A stretch of 64,000 nucleotides of DNA from a virus. A program made the position numbers and the translations under genes. Of this stretch, positions 42,901 to 52,798 are shown in pieces. The stretch's first letter is position 1, and each line of letters opens with the position of its first letter. The stretch spans positions 1 through 64,000 of the IMG/VR virus record IMGVR_UViG_3300032240_000412; one strand, 5' to 3'. The notes below the pieces were generated by a model that worked only from the letters and a program-made list of their open reading frames with translations, made no database searches and was not told the origin of the DNA.

Positions 42901-45900
42901 ACAGATGCGAAATCATATCAGTACCAAGGCAACTAATGCATTAACCATTGTTGGGCCAGTTCCTGGTCCAAGCAATTTACGAGATATTGATATTCGTGGT
43001 TCCAGCGGCAGTATTTTACAGCACTCTAGCAGTATGTTATATCAATCGTTGTTTGTTACCAACAACGATACAAACCTGTTTAACAGCTTAGAGTACGCTG
43101 AAAAAGAATACAATAAATTTAAAAACAAATTTTTAGAATTATCAGTAAAAAACAACTACGATACCACAAATGCCGGCAAGACAGTTGACGCAATCTTGAC
43201 AGAAATAAACAAGGTCAAAAACGCTAGCTATCCGTGGTACTACAGCGACATGGTACCATACGGTGACAACTTTAAGGTAGCAAGACCAACCTATACAATC
43301 TACGACAACGGTATTACAGAAATTGAAATTAGCAGTATTTTTAACAATTATGTTTCCAGTAATAAAGCCTTGTTGGTTTATTATACCAGTCAGGCTGTTT
43401 CTGGCAAAGCCGCGTTCCAGGCAGGAAGTAATGTTATCGCAGTTGACATTACTTCGTTGTCAAATTACTCACAATTAGCAATACCTACTTATACTCAACG
43501 TGCATACATTGGTACTGTTATTAGTGGTGATGGTATTCCACCTGGTACAACAATTATAGGTGTTGACGTCAATACTTTTACGATAATATTATCTAATCCG
43601 GTCACTACAACGGGTGTATTTAAAATTACTACTACTCCAACCACAAGGCTGTTGGTATTGGGAAATGATTATATATTTAATCAGACTCGTCCTACTATTG
43701 TGTTGGACCCCAAGTTTTATTCATTGATTGGAGACATGATAGATGTAGTTGAATATACCAGCACAGATGGTAATTACATTCCAGAAACTCCTACTAAATT
43801 AGGATTATACCCTAAATTTACTCCTGGTATTTTCCTAGATGAAACATACCAAACTCCTGTAAAGGTAATTCAAGGTCATGACGGCTCGCTAACTCCAGCA
43901 TTTGGAGATTTCCGTGACGAACTACTGCTAGAATTAGAAACTCGAATCTATAATAATATCAAATTACCATATAGAAGCGACCTATTCAATATTTCAGAAT
44001 TAACGCCAGGTAAATTCAGAGCCACTGACTACACGCTAAAAGAATACAATCAAGTATTGACAAGATCATTTTTGCGTTGGGTAGGCGAACAACAAATTGA
44101 CTTCACTAGCAATAACACATTCGATGGTGGTAATCCGTGGACTTGGAACTATAGCAAGACCACAGACAGTATAAACGGTGAAAGATTGCCTGGATTCTGG
44201 AGGGGTATATTTAAATATTTCTACGACACAGATCGTCCGCATACACATCCTTGGGAAATGTTTGGTTTCAGTGAACAACCAGCTTGGTGGTTATATCGTT
44301 ACGGTGAAGCGCCATACACAGGAAAAAATTCCCAACTGTGGGAAGATGTGGAAACTGGATTTATTGCAGACCCTGCAAATCCTCGCTACGATATAAAGTT
44401 TGCACGTCCGGGCATTTACAAAAGTATTCATAAAAGCATAAATTTTCTACCGGTTGACGAATTTGGTATTCTAAGACCACCTTCTGGTTTTATATCTGCT
44501 GACACAACTGGATTTAATGCCGGCGGCAGTTTTGCAATTGGCGACTGCGGCCCAGTTGAAGCGGCCTGGCGTCGTAGCAGTAGCTATCCGTATGCAGTAC
44601 AACGCACAATGGCACTGTTAAAACCTGCGGCGTATTTTGGTAAATTAATTAACGTCAACAAATACAGTAATAATAATCCAGTTGGCCAGTTCTTGTTAAC
44701 AAACACTAATCAACGTATCAAATCAACAGACGTAGCAATCAACGGAGAAACAGTCAATGGAACTATCTCTCGAACAGCAGGATACATTAATTATATTTCT
44801 GATTATCTAAAAAGTCGCGGCATTGATCCATACAACAATACCGGTGTTGGAGTTAGTTTGCGTAACTATCTAGATAATATCACAATTCAGCTTGGATATA
44901 AAGTTGGTGGATTCACTGACAAGAAACTACTAAAAACATTGGCAGAACACAGCAGTCCGAGCAGTACAAACACAAGTATTATTATACCCGACGACAACTA
45001 TAAGATTATTTTAAACAAATCAACGCCAATTAAAAAGTTTGTTTATAGCGCAGTGATAGTTCAAATATCTGAAACAGGATACACAGTCAGCGGGTACAAC
45101 AGTAAATTTCCGTATTTTACAATCATACCAAGTATCACCAATGGCAATGCATATACAATCACTCAGTTGAATGAGTCGGGCATTATCTATAGAGATTATC
45201 AGAACTTAAAATTAACAGTTCCGTATGGCTACGAGTTTAAGACTCGTCAACAGGTTGTTGACTTTTTAGTAAGCTACGGTAGATACTTGACCAGCCAAGG
45301 TATAAACTTTGATGACTTTGATCCAGAGTTACAACAACGTCCAGACTTTGTTCTAAGCGCAAACGAATTCTTGGCCTGGAGCCAGCAGGGATGGAAAAAA
45401 GACAATCTAATTGTTCTTAGCCCAATTAATAATACTTTGAGTTTAATCACCCGAGATTCTGTTGTTGATGCTATTGATAACTCATTGAACGGTAGTAGAC
45501 TATTAGACCAACAATTTGGAGTTATTCGCACAAGCGACTTGTCGGTGGTCAGAGATGACACTAATTTTAGTGTAACAAGCATAAACAAAACACCAATTTG
45601 TTTGGCAGAACTAGATTTAGTGCAGTACGAACACGTACTGTTATTTGATAATACTACAGTGTTCAACGATGTTATCTATTCTCCAGCATTGGGAAATAGA
45701 CAGTCTCGTCTAAGGCTTGTGGGATCCAAAACTGCCGACTGGACAGGTAAATTGGCACCACCGGGATTTATTTACAGTAGTGATAAATTCCAAACATGGC
45801 AAGTTGGCAGAGACTATCGCAAAGGCGAACTGGTAGAGTACAAAAATAATTACTATGTTGCATTGGATGATGTAACCGCGACTGACAGATTTAAAGCAAC

Positions 45901-48900
45901 TGAATGGAAATCGTTAGACAAAGCGCAAATCAAGTCTGGCTTATTACCTAATTTTGCTACTAATGCTCAACAGTTTGAAAGCTTCTACGATGCCGACGAA
46001 AGACCTGTTAGCAGTAGCCTGAATAAATTTGGTAGCGGACTAGTAGGGTTCCGTGCAAGAAATTATCTAAGTGATCTAAACATTGATGAAGGAACACAAT
46101 TAAAATTCTATCAAGGTTTATTGAAACAAAAAGGTACCAAAAATAGTATTGACGCACTAACAACAGCAACCTTTAGCAATATGCAAGGTGCACTGGATCT
46201 CTACGAAGAATGGGCAATACGGGTTGGCGAATTTGGTGCACTTGACACTAATCAATATTTTGAAGTCAATATAACGCCCGACGTAAGTCAAAAACTTGTT
46301 TGGCTCAACAACGATCCTAATCAAATACAAAAAGATACAGTCATTGTTACAAACGAAACACTGAATAAAAAATCTAATTTGTATCAACCTACATTTTCTA
46401 AAAACAGAGATAGAAGTACCTATTATCAAGACGATATTGCTACTGCTGGCTTTGTGAATCTGGCCGACATTGATGACACTATTTTTAATCTACAAAATTA
46501 TAAAAACCTAGATTCTGTTTTGAGCAAGATGGGATCTGGATATAAAATTTGGACAGCCAAAGACTTTAGTGGAAATTGGAACGTATACCGCGTCAGTGAA
46601 ACAAATAACTATGTTTCGTCACTGAGTTATGCATTAGACAATTTAATGGAATTTGAAACAGTTGCTCCGCATGGACTGACTGTAGGAGAAGTAATTGCTG
46701 TTAAAAATCTTGATACAGCATTTAATGGAGTATACCGAGTAAGTCATGTAACAGACCTAACTCACTTCAATGTATTAACTACAACCGAGCAGGCCAAACA
46801 ACTTTCTCAATCTGCAATTAATGGCAATGGCACATTGTTAAAAATGGAATCAATGAGATTCTCAAACTTGAACGATATCAAAGACTACATCCCAATGAAC
46901 GGTTGGAAAGCCAAAGATAAGATCTGGGTTGAAAATGCAACATCAACAGGCGAGTGGGGAGTGTTTAATAAAACTACTAGTTTCTTGTATAATACCAGTA
47001 TTGCCAAACGTCGAAGCGACTATATCCCACAAGGCAACGAAAACTTTGGTTATGCAGTAGCACTGAATTCTGACAATTCGTTAATGTTTGTTGGTGAACC
47101 GGGTAACGCATCTGGCACTGTTCGTGTTTATTCTAGATCCAAGTCCGGCGACTATGCTTATGCAACAGTATTGTTGCCATCAATTCACGACTTTACTTAC
47201 TCCGCTACACTAACTCCAAGTTTGGCTGAGTCTGAAAAATACGGTGCCGCAGTTGCACTAGGACACCTAGTAGGAGTAGTAGGCATTCCAGCGGCCAGCC
47301 GAGGCGGTATCCCTGGTATTGGTGCAGTTGAGATCTATCAACAGGTAGCGGCCAATGTGCTGGCATTGAAACAGACCATTGTTCCTCCAAACTATCGCGG
47401 GGACACTAACTATGTGGAATTTGGTTGGAGTGTGGCAGTCAGTCAAGACGACCGTTGGATATATGTTGGAGCACCTGGCGACAATGCAGTACACTGCTAT
47501 GGTCTACAGTACGCTGAGGCAAAAACTGACACACTAGATGTTAATCCCAATCAATCAGTATATACTCTACCTTTTACTCCAGCCAACCCTGACAGTATTA
47601 CTATCATTAGCAGTCGTCGAGCATTGGTTATTAACAATGATTATACATTGAGTGGTAATCGAATCACATTCTTGGTTACTACCTATACAGATACGCTGGT
47701 TATTATTCAAAACAGCTACTTTGCTTATGTAGATTCATTGAAATTAGATGATAACAATTACCAATATAGTCCAACTGACAGATTTGGTCATGTTGTAAAA
47801 TGCAATGCAGACGGCACTAAGATTTTAGTTACTGCGCCTGGAAGAAATGTTTTTAAATCAACCGGCGACGGACTACGTCCTGGTCAAATTGAAAACTCCG
47901 ACACAGCAGTTGGAGCAGGGCAAGTCTTTACATTTGATCGTAGTGTTGAAAAATTTGTTGCCAATGGCAAAACAAATGCATTTACACCACGTTATGCAAT
48001 CCCAACAATTTATTCTGTTAAAAAGAACGGAGTTACACAACAGGCCGGATTGCAAAATGATTACTACATTGGCAACGGCACAGTATTCTTTTTGAAAACA
48101 CCCGACAGCGGCGATGTAATTGAAATTGATACCAATAACTTCAATTTGATTGATGCTATTAGTGCTCCCGAGATCACTCCGTACGCAGAGTTTGGATCAA
48201 GTGCAGACATTACAAAAACTGGAGATAGAATTGTAGTTGGCGCACCTTACTACTCTGAAGGTGCATATAGAAGTGGACTAGCACATACCTATTACGACAG
48301 AACAAAAGTTAATGTTATCAATGGAATGGTACCTAACCCAGTTTCCTTAGTTGATAGCTCACTTAAAATCAATGGAGCATTTGTTAACTTTCCAATTGGT
48401 GCAGATGCATCACGCATGACAACATTGATTAATCAAGCACGTATCCCAGGCGTTGTTGCCGCCTTGGTCAATAGAGCTATAACTGTCAACGATTATACTG
48501 TTACCAGCAATCACGTCAAAACATCCCCAAGCGCACAGCTTGTTGGCACCTTTGCTAACTTTATACAAATTACCTCAGTATCAGCGTTGGAAGTGTTGCC
48601 CGACACCGGTGATGCAATGACTTGGATAGGTCTACAGTCACATCAATTTGAAAATACACTACTGAAACCTTATACCAGCCAAGAACAAGAGTTCTTTGGA
48701 ACAGCAGTGGCCATTGCAGAAGAAACAAATCAAATTTTAGTAAGCAGTGAAGGCGCAACCAATTATTTTGTTGGCAAGTATGATACAGGATTCACTGTTG
48801 ATCAAGGATCTACAACATTCTTTGATAGCATAAAAAATAGCGGATCAGTATATTCATACGACTACCTAGAGAATTATAATACCTACTCTGGAGACTATGT

Positions 48901-51900
48901 GTTTGGCCAACAGCTGATTCCAACAGATCTAATGCCAAATGTGGAATTTGGTAAGAGTGTTGTGGCCAACAAAGGCATGATAATTGTTGGCGCACCAAAC
49001 GATAGTACCAACGTTGTCAATGGCGGTATACTGCATAAATTTATTAATTTAGACAACACTAGCAGTTGGCAAAAGATTAGAAGCGAAGAGTCGATAGTCG
49101 ATGTAAGTAATATTGTTAAGTTGTTTACATACAAGAACTCAACACAAAAGATACAGTCGTACCTTGACTATATTGATCCTATTAGCGGAAAAATCTTAGG
49201 TGTAGCAGAACAAGACCTAGACTTTAAAACAGTATTTGACCCAGCGTCTTATAATATTACAACTCGCACAGATGTATCAAATAATGCAGAATACTATTGG
49301 ACTACCAACTACGTTGGCAAGCTATGGTGGAATTTGGATTTAATCAAGTATATTGACTATCGACAAGGTGAGTTATTGTACAGAGCGCAAAACTGGGCAA
49401 GACCGTTTCCTGGTTCAACAATACAAATTAACGAATGGGTACAGTCAGATGTGCTACCAAGCAAATGGGTATCGAGCGGAAAAGACGGTATTCCATTACA
49501 TGCCGATGACAGCGCATACGTACAAGATGTTTATGTAGATCGTACCACAGGAGTAATTACAACCAAATATTATTTCTGGGTATCTAATAGAACCACTGTG
49601 GCAACCGGTAGCAATAAAATTAATAGTGCATCCGCGGTTCAAAGTTTAATTGAATCTCCAAGAACACAAGGCATTAATTATGCGGCGTTCTTACGCAACG
49701 ATGCGTTTAAATTATTTGGTTTAGAAAATACCACAGACACAGACATTATTCTGCACGTTGACTATTCAATTCAGAATACTGAAAATTTAATTCACACTGA
49801 ATATAATTTGGTGCAAGAAGGCAATCCACTGAGTGCTATTCCTCCTAAGATTTATTCCAAGATGGTTGACAGTATCACTGGATTCGATGAGGCAGGCCGA
49901 GTAGTACCAGACCCAACATTGTTGGCGTCAGACAAAATTGGTACAAGTATTCGCCCAAGGCAGACACTAATCAAAGACAATATTGCGGCAACAGAAAACT
50001 TTATTAGATATATTAATTCTGTGTTTATTAAAAATCCAATAGTTGAAAGATTTGATATTGGGCAATTCTTGTCAGAAGAACCTGTGCCAATGGCACCGAT
50101 TACAGACGATCGTGGATTATTGGTTGGTGAATGGCACAAACAAGTTGCAGTATACGAGGATTTGAGTTACCTTGACTTAGCTACAATTCCCTACAGTGGT
50201 AATCAAATACGAGTACTAGTAACAACAGTGACAGCACAAGACAATCTATGGGCAATATATTCATACGATTCGGATACTGCATCTTGGAACTTGTATAGAA
50301 TACAAGCATACAAAACACCATTGACATGGGAGTACGCAGATTGGTACGATTCAACGTACAATCCTACTGTGCAACCCACGCATGTTGTTGCAACATACAA
50401 AGACGTTAAAACAATCAAAGTGTCAGTCAATGATACTATTAAAGTAAACAACGACGGCAAAGGTAAGTTTGTTATCTATCGTGTTAACTCTGACTATCGA
50501 CTTGATCTAGTAGGATACGAAAATGCTACTATACAACTTGGATCTTTGTTTTACGATATTGCTACAGCTAAAACAGGATTTGATGGCGCAAACTTTGATA
50601 CATTACGGTTTGATCACAATACCAGTGTTGAGTTGCGTAATATCATGAAAGGTATTCAAGATAATATATTTGTTGGATATCTAGCAAATGAATTTAGTAA
50701 TTTATTCTTTGTATTGGTCAATTATATTTTAAGCGAACAAAACAGCGTTGACTGGATATTTAAAACCAGCTTTATTAGTGTAGTTCATAAACTAAGAAAA
50801 CTAGCACAATATCCTAGTTATATCAGCGATAATCAAACTTACTACGAAGATTACATTAACGAAGTTAAGCCGTATAGAACAAAAATTAGAGAATATCTGT
50901 TGAACTACAGCGGAACAGACGTAGTACCAAACGATATAACTGACTACGATCCTTTGGTAAAATATAATTTTAACACTGGACATTTTTACAAACCAGAGTT
51001 GCCAACGGGAGTAGCAGAAGCCGCAAAATTCAGTATTGCGGAACTACAAATTGCTAAAGCTGGCACAGGATATTCATCAGAACCAGTGATTACAATATCT
51101 GCTCCAGGCGGACTTGGTAAGCAAGCAAAAGCTCGCGTGGTCATTGACTATGTGACAGGAAAGATTATTGATACCATCATAATAGATGCAGGATCAGGAT
51201 ACACTACCACTCCAGTGGTCACTGTGGATGGTAATGGTTCGGGTGCAATACTGTATGCCCAATTGGGAAATAGCCCAGTTCGTAGTATGCTGACACATAT
51301 CAAGTTTGACAGAATTTCTTATAACAGCCCAGTCAAACGTTGGCCAGGCACAGGAGAGACTACCACATACCATAATGGAGATATTGTAAGTGCAGAAGGA
51401 ACTGCTTATCAAGCATACAGTACTGTTACAGTTAGCAACAAAGTCTTTAATCCGTCGTTGTTTACCAAAGTTGACGCCAGCACGTTTACAAATGCCAATG
51501 ACCGAATAACTTCATACTATTATAGTTCATTGGGACAACCCGATTTGGATCTAAAACGTTTGGTCTCTGGCGTTGACTACCCTGGTAACTATATCACCGG
51601 CTTGAAGTTCTTAGAAAACAAAGGTGAAATTGAAGTCAACCTTAGTGTCAGATCAGACTCTGTATCTGGTTCCAGAAACTTTGAGTGGTGGGCAGGCAAT
51701 GCCACAATTACCAATGTTAGTTTTACAGCAGACGGTACTCAAGCACCAAACTTGCCAACTAAAACATATGGCTCTGGTGACTTGACATTGGTTGCTACAC
51801 CTAATTTAGGGTATAGAAATCAAGTTGTGTGGGCGCCATTGACTGGTTATCTTAAAGACCAAGTAGTACGTTTTGAAGGCAAGTACTATACTGCTCGACC

Positions 51901-52780
51901 TAAATATCCTCCTTATGTTAGTCTCTACACAGATAACACCTGTACTACATTCTCTCAGTGTGCAGACGAATTTGTTGAGATATCTTTGTATCCAAATGCT
52001 GGAAGCTATCTAGTTGACAGCATCAGTAATACTGGTATCACTTTGTTGAACGCCAGCATTAACCAACAGCTAGTTGGTACCAGTCAGACTGATGGTCCTG
52101 GATATTTCTTAAAATTAGTCTACAATATTCCAGCACCGTATCTAGATCAAGAAGATACTTATATTGATGGTGCTAAGTTCACCGATGGAGAACCAGAAGT
52201 AACAGACGTTATTCTAGATGGTGGCAAGTTTTACGATACCTATAGCAGTCATGCACCAGAAGAACTAATTCCGGGAGTCACATACGACTCGTTGGTGATG
52301 AAGGTGTTTACACAAACGCAAAACGAAATTCGTTTAACAACCGGTATTGTGATTCCGGCTGGTACATTGCTGGGCTATGTACAAACAATTGACCATGCTG
52401 GAAACTTTAAGTTTACTAGAATTCGACAATCTAACACTACAACACTAGCGCAAGATTTAAATGCGTTAGATACCAGTATGGTTGTGACTGATGCCACTGT
52501 GTTGCCAAATCCGGATACAGTATCAGGTAGACCGGGCATAGTATGTGTCAATGGCGAAATTATCAAGTATTTGGAATTAGACAGAGAAACCAATACAATA
52601 TCACGTTTAATTCGTGGTGCTAACAAAACAGGCTGGCAAACAACTGTTACAGCTGGTACAGTAATTACTGATATTGGTGATAATAGACTACTGTTAGATG
52701 ATAAAAATCTATTTTGGTCAGCTTTCCAATTGCAGTCTGATCCGGATCCCAGTTATGATCCAGGAACAGCACACATATGA
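39971..52780 (+). CDS. Giant baseplate wedge/peripheral protein (gp7 position), 4269 aa
   Basis: The largest gene here (12.8 kb), directly after gp6. Its N-terminus TINFLPEIFRSNANTKFLNA then FSQYYWLPYGP is a family I know from T4-like environmental phages at the gp7 position. Conserved middle block RPHTHPWEMFGFSEQPAWWL (near 1425). Residues ~2350-3030 form seven FG-GAP-type blades, each starting [EDN]xFG and containing a VGxP/VGAP-like strand (near 2355, 2421, 2481, 2602, 2738, 2906, 2990). Three short W..Y.kGd.V.y....Y.A modules, similar to carbohydrate-binding modules, occur near 1940, 3790 and 3955, and GYSSEPVITI/GYTTTPVVTV repeats near 3700-3740. Structural role from position; binding roles are inferred. 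Confidence 0.85.
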   Translation: MAAVKTINFLPEIFRSNANTKFLNATLDQLVSEPSLDKINGYVGRQFSPTYKTSDNYIIEPSARRQVYQLEPTVVVNDPNGTPQFLGTYIDLLQKLEYYGAYTGNQDRLFAQENYSFNPLIDFDKFINFSQYYWLPYGPNLVSVSAAPETVLGGGTVTATDLMYSRTEKGFTVSYNNSSSQENPTLYLERGITYTFNPMTTGTEFWIQTEPGLSGTKKTQPGVSTRDVLGVNNNGATNQAITFTVPLATAQDQYVKMAVAQPLPGKNVTFACELAFSQIHNQLLSQINLIGGISGNTTTNKNNIDGKFLVFLPVNATTQVYSPDGLFDYDPEGYDGFKFDGGRAVPPGVLSAYQVFDPWAIPGAFDKYRFGEDNIGFDEGLRPDVQPGDGAAVDPQQRYGIWRISATPTSDGLDTLIQLSYAGDINFNNKVYITSGLYSGFEFYKDSSGLLSKVPAITAPLDTFYYQDGMSEMLAGQIKIIDPLSISLDVEEKILGQTAYTSPNGIEFTNGMLIQFDSTVTPAKYTNGLFYVEGVGTGIVLSNYNDLATPDSGVLTASASYDASAFDVTGYDAAAGTGGALDYITINRSSIDGNAWSRSNRWFHIDVIKKTAEYNKTVPLLDQVKRANRPIIEFNPHVQLFNHGRQFKSPVQILTTTVTDAFNQIENKPIGTELDGTPLDAGLRIIFANNVDKIYRNKIFVIKQKEIAGLKTIHLVQDSDSEILEGHQVLVTAGANIGMAFYYNGTDWIESQKKYGVNQAPLFDMFDQDGNSFADANIYYGSTFTGTKIFSYGVGSGTVDYNLGFPLKYRNFNQIGDIVFDNNYDIDSFTYLVQNVTVPVKINSGYAKINNGLDKFVYSNNWYTNTYPSRQYQVITNFYTDTRYFEVDINPMSATMMMGGGHTKVFVNNKYIGANFTETNVKRIKTIVINDNVTLSPGDKIDILIHSLDVSKMGYYQIPDNLDYNAQNQNFSELTLGQMRNHISTKATNALTIVGPVPGPSNLRDIDIRGSSGSILQHSSSMLYQSLFVTNNDTNLFNSLEYAEKEYNKFKNKFLELSVKNNYDTTNAGKTVDAILTEINKVKNASYPWYYSDMVPYGDNFKVARPTYTIYDNGITEIEISSIFNNYVSSNKALLVYYTSQAVSGKAAFQAGSNVIAVDITSLSNYSQLAIPTYTQRAYIGTVISGDGIPPGTTIIGVDVNTFTIILSNPVTTTGVFKITTTPTTRLLVLGNDYIFNQTRPTIVLDPKFYSLIGDMIDVVEYTSTDGNYIPETPTKLGLYPKFTPGIFLDETYQTPVKVIQGHDGSLTPAFGDFRDELLLELETRIYNNIKLPYRSDLFNISELTPGKFRATDYTLKEYNQVLTRSFLRWVGEQQIDFTSNNTFDGGNPWTWNYSKTTDSINGERLPGFWRGIFKYFYDTDRPHTHPWEMFGFSEQPAWWLYRYGEAPYTGKNSQLWEDVETGFIADPANPRYDIKFARPGIYKSIHKSINFLPVDEFGILRPPSGFISADTTGFNAGGSFAIGDCGPVEAAWRRSSSYPYAVQRTMALLKPAAYFGKLINVNKYSNNNPVGQFLLTNTNQRIKSTDVAINGETVNGTISRTAGYINYISDYLKSRGIDPYNNTGVGVSLRNYLDNITIQLGYKVGGFTDKKLLKTLAEHSSPSSTNTSIIIPDDNYKIILNKSTPIKKFVYSAVIVQISETGYTVSGYNSKFPYFTIIPSITNGNAYTITQLNESGIIYRDYQNLKLTVPYGYEFKTRQQVVDFLVSYGRYLTSQGINFDDFDPELQQRPDFVLSANEFLAWSQQGWKKDNLIVLSPINNTLSLITRDSVVDAIDNSLNGSRLLDQQFGVIRTSDLSVVRDDTNFSVTSINKTPICLAELDLVQYEHVLLFDNTTVFNDVIYSPALGNRQSRLRLVGSKTADWTGKLAPPGFIYSSDKFQTWQVGRDYRKGELVEYKNNYYVALDDVTATDRFKATEWKSLDKAQIKSGLLPNFATNAQQFESFYDADERPVSSSLNKFGSGLVGFRARNYLSDLNIDEGTQLKFYQGLLKQKGTKNSIDALTTATFSNMQGALDLYEEWAIRVGEFGALDTNQYFEVNITPDVSQKLVWLNNDPNQIQKDTVIVTNETLNKKSNLYQPTFSKNRDRSTYYQDDIATAGFVNLADIDDTIFNLQNYKNLDSVLSKMGSGYKIWTAKDFSGNWNVYRVSETNNYVSSLSYALDNLMEFETVAPHGLTVGEVIAVKNLDTAFNGVYRVSHVTDLTHFNVLTTTEQAKQLSQSAINGNGTLLKMESMRFSNLNDIKDYIPMNGWKAKDKIWVENATSTGEWGVFNKTTSFLYNTSIAKRRSDYIPQGNENFGYAVALNSDNSLMFVGEPGNASGTVRVYSRSKSGDYAYATVLLPSIHDFTYSATLTPSLAESEKYGAAVALGHLVGVVGIPAASRGGIPGIGAVEIYQQVAANVLALKQTIVPPNYRGDTNYVEFGWSVAVSQDDRWIYVGAPGDNAVHCYGLQYAEAKTDTLDVNPNQSVYTLPFTPANPDSITIISSRRALVINNDYTLSGNRITFLVTTYTDTLVIIQNSYFAYVDSLKLDDNNYQYSPTDRFGHVVKCNADGTKILVTAPGRNVFKSTGDGLRPGQIENSDTAVGAGQVFTFDRSVEKFVANGKTNAFTPRYAIPTIYSVKKNGVTQQAGLQNDYYIGNGTVFFLKTPDSGDVIEIDTNNFNLIDAISAPEITPYAEFGSSADITKTGDRIVVGAPYYSEGAYRSGLAHTYYDRTKVNVINGMVPNPVSLVDSSLKINGAFVNFPIGADASRMTTLINQARIPGVVAALVNRAITVNDYTVTSNHVKTSPSAQLVGTFANFIQITSVSALEVLPDTGDAMTWIGLQSHQFENTLLKPYTSQEQEFFGTAVAIAEETNQILVSSEGATNYFVGKYDTGFTVDQGSTTFFDSIKNSGSVYSYDYLENYNTYSGDYVFGQQLIPTDLMPNVEFGKSVVANKGMIIVGAPNDSTNVVNGGILHKFINLDNTSSWQKIRSEESIVDVSNIVKLFTYKNSTQKIQSYLDYIDPISGKILGVAEQDLDFKTVFDPASYNITTRTDVSNNAEYYWTTNYVGKLWWNLDLIKYIDYRQGELLYRAQNWARPFPGSTIQINEWVQSDVLPSKWVSSGKDGIPLHADDSAYVQDVYVDRTTGVITTKYYFWVSNRTTVATGSNKINSASAVQSLIESPRTQGINYAAFLRNDAFKLFGLENTTDTDIILHVDYSIQNTENLIHTEYNLVQEGNPLSAIPPKIYSKMVDSITGFDEAGRVVPDPTLLASDKIGTSIRPRQTLIKDNIAATENFIRYINSVFIKNPIVERFDIGQFLSEEPVPMAPITDDRGLLVGEWHKQVAVYEDLSYLDLATIPYSGNQIRVLVTTVTAQDNLWAIYSYDSDTASWNLYRIQAYKTPLTWEYADWYDSTYNPTVQPTHVVATYKDVKTIKVSVNDTIKVNNDGKGKFVIYRVNSDYRLDLVGYENATIQLGSLFYDIATAKTGFDGANFDTLRFDHNTSVELRNIMKGIQDNIFVGYLANEFSNLFFVLVNYILSEQNSVDWIFKTSFISVVHKLRKLAQYPSYISDNQTYYEDYINEVKPYRTKIREYLLNYSGTDVVPNDITDYDPLVKYNFNTGHFYKPELPTGVAEAAKFSIAELQIAKAGTGYSSEPVITISAPGGLGKQAKARVVIDYVTGKIIDTIIIDAGSGYTTTPVVTVDGNGSGAILYAQLGNSPVRSMLTHIKFDRISYNSPVKRWPGTGETTTYHNGDIVSAEGTAYQAYSTVTVSNKVFNPSLFTKVDASTFTNANDRITSYYYSSLGQPDLDLKRLVSGVDYPGNYITGLKFLENKGEIEVNLSVRSDSVSGSRNFEWWAGNATITNVSFTADGTQAPNLPTKTYGSGDLTLVATPNLGYRNQVVWAPLTGYLKDQVVRFEGKYYTARPKYPPYVSLYTDNTCTTFSQCADEFVEISLYPNAGSYLVDSISNTGITLLNASINQQLVGTSQTDGPGYFLKLVYNIPAPYLDQEDTYIDGAKFTDGEPEVTDVILDGGKFYDTYSSHAPEELIPGVTYDSLVMKVFTQTQNEIRLTTGIVIPAGTLLGYVQTIDHAGNFKFTRIRQSNTTTLAQDLNALDTSMVVTDATVLPNPDTVSGRPGIVCVNGEIIKYLELDRETNTISRLIRGANKTGWQTTVTAGTVITDIGDNRLLLDDKNLFWSAFQLQSDPDPSYDPGTAHI

Positions 52781-52798
52781 TCCTGAGGGGGTAAATTC

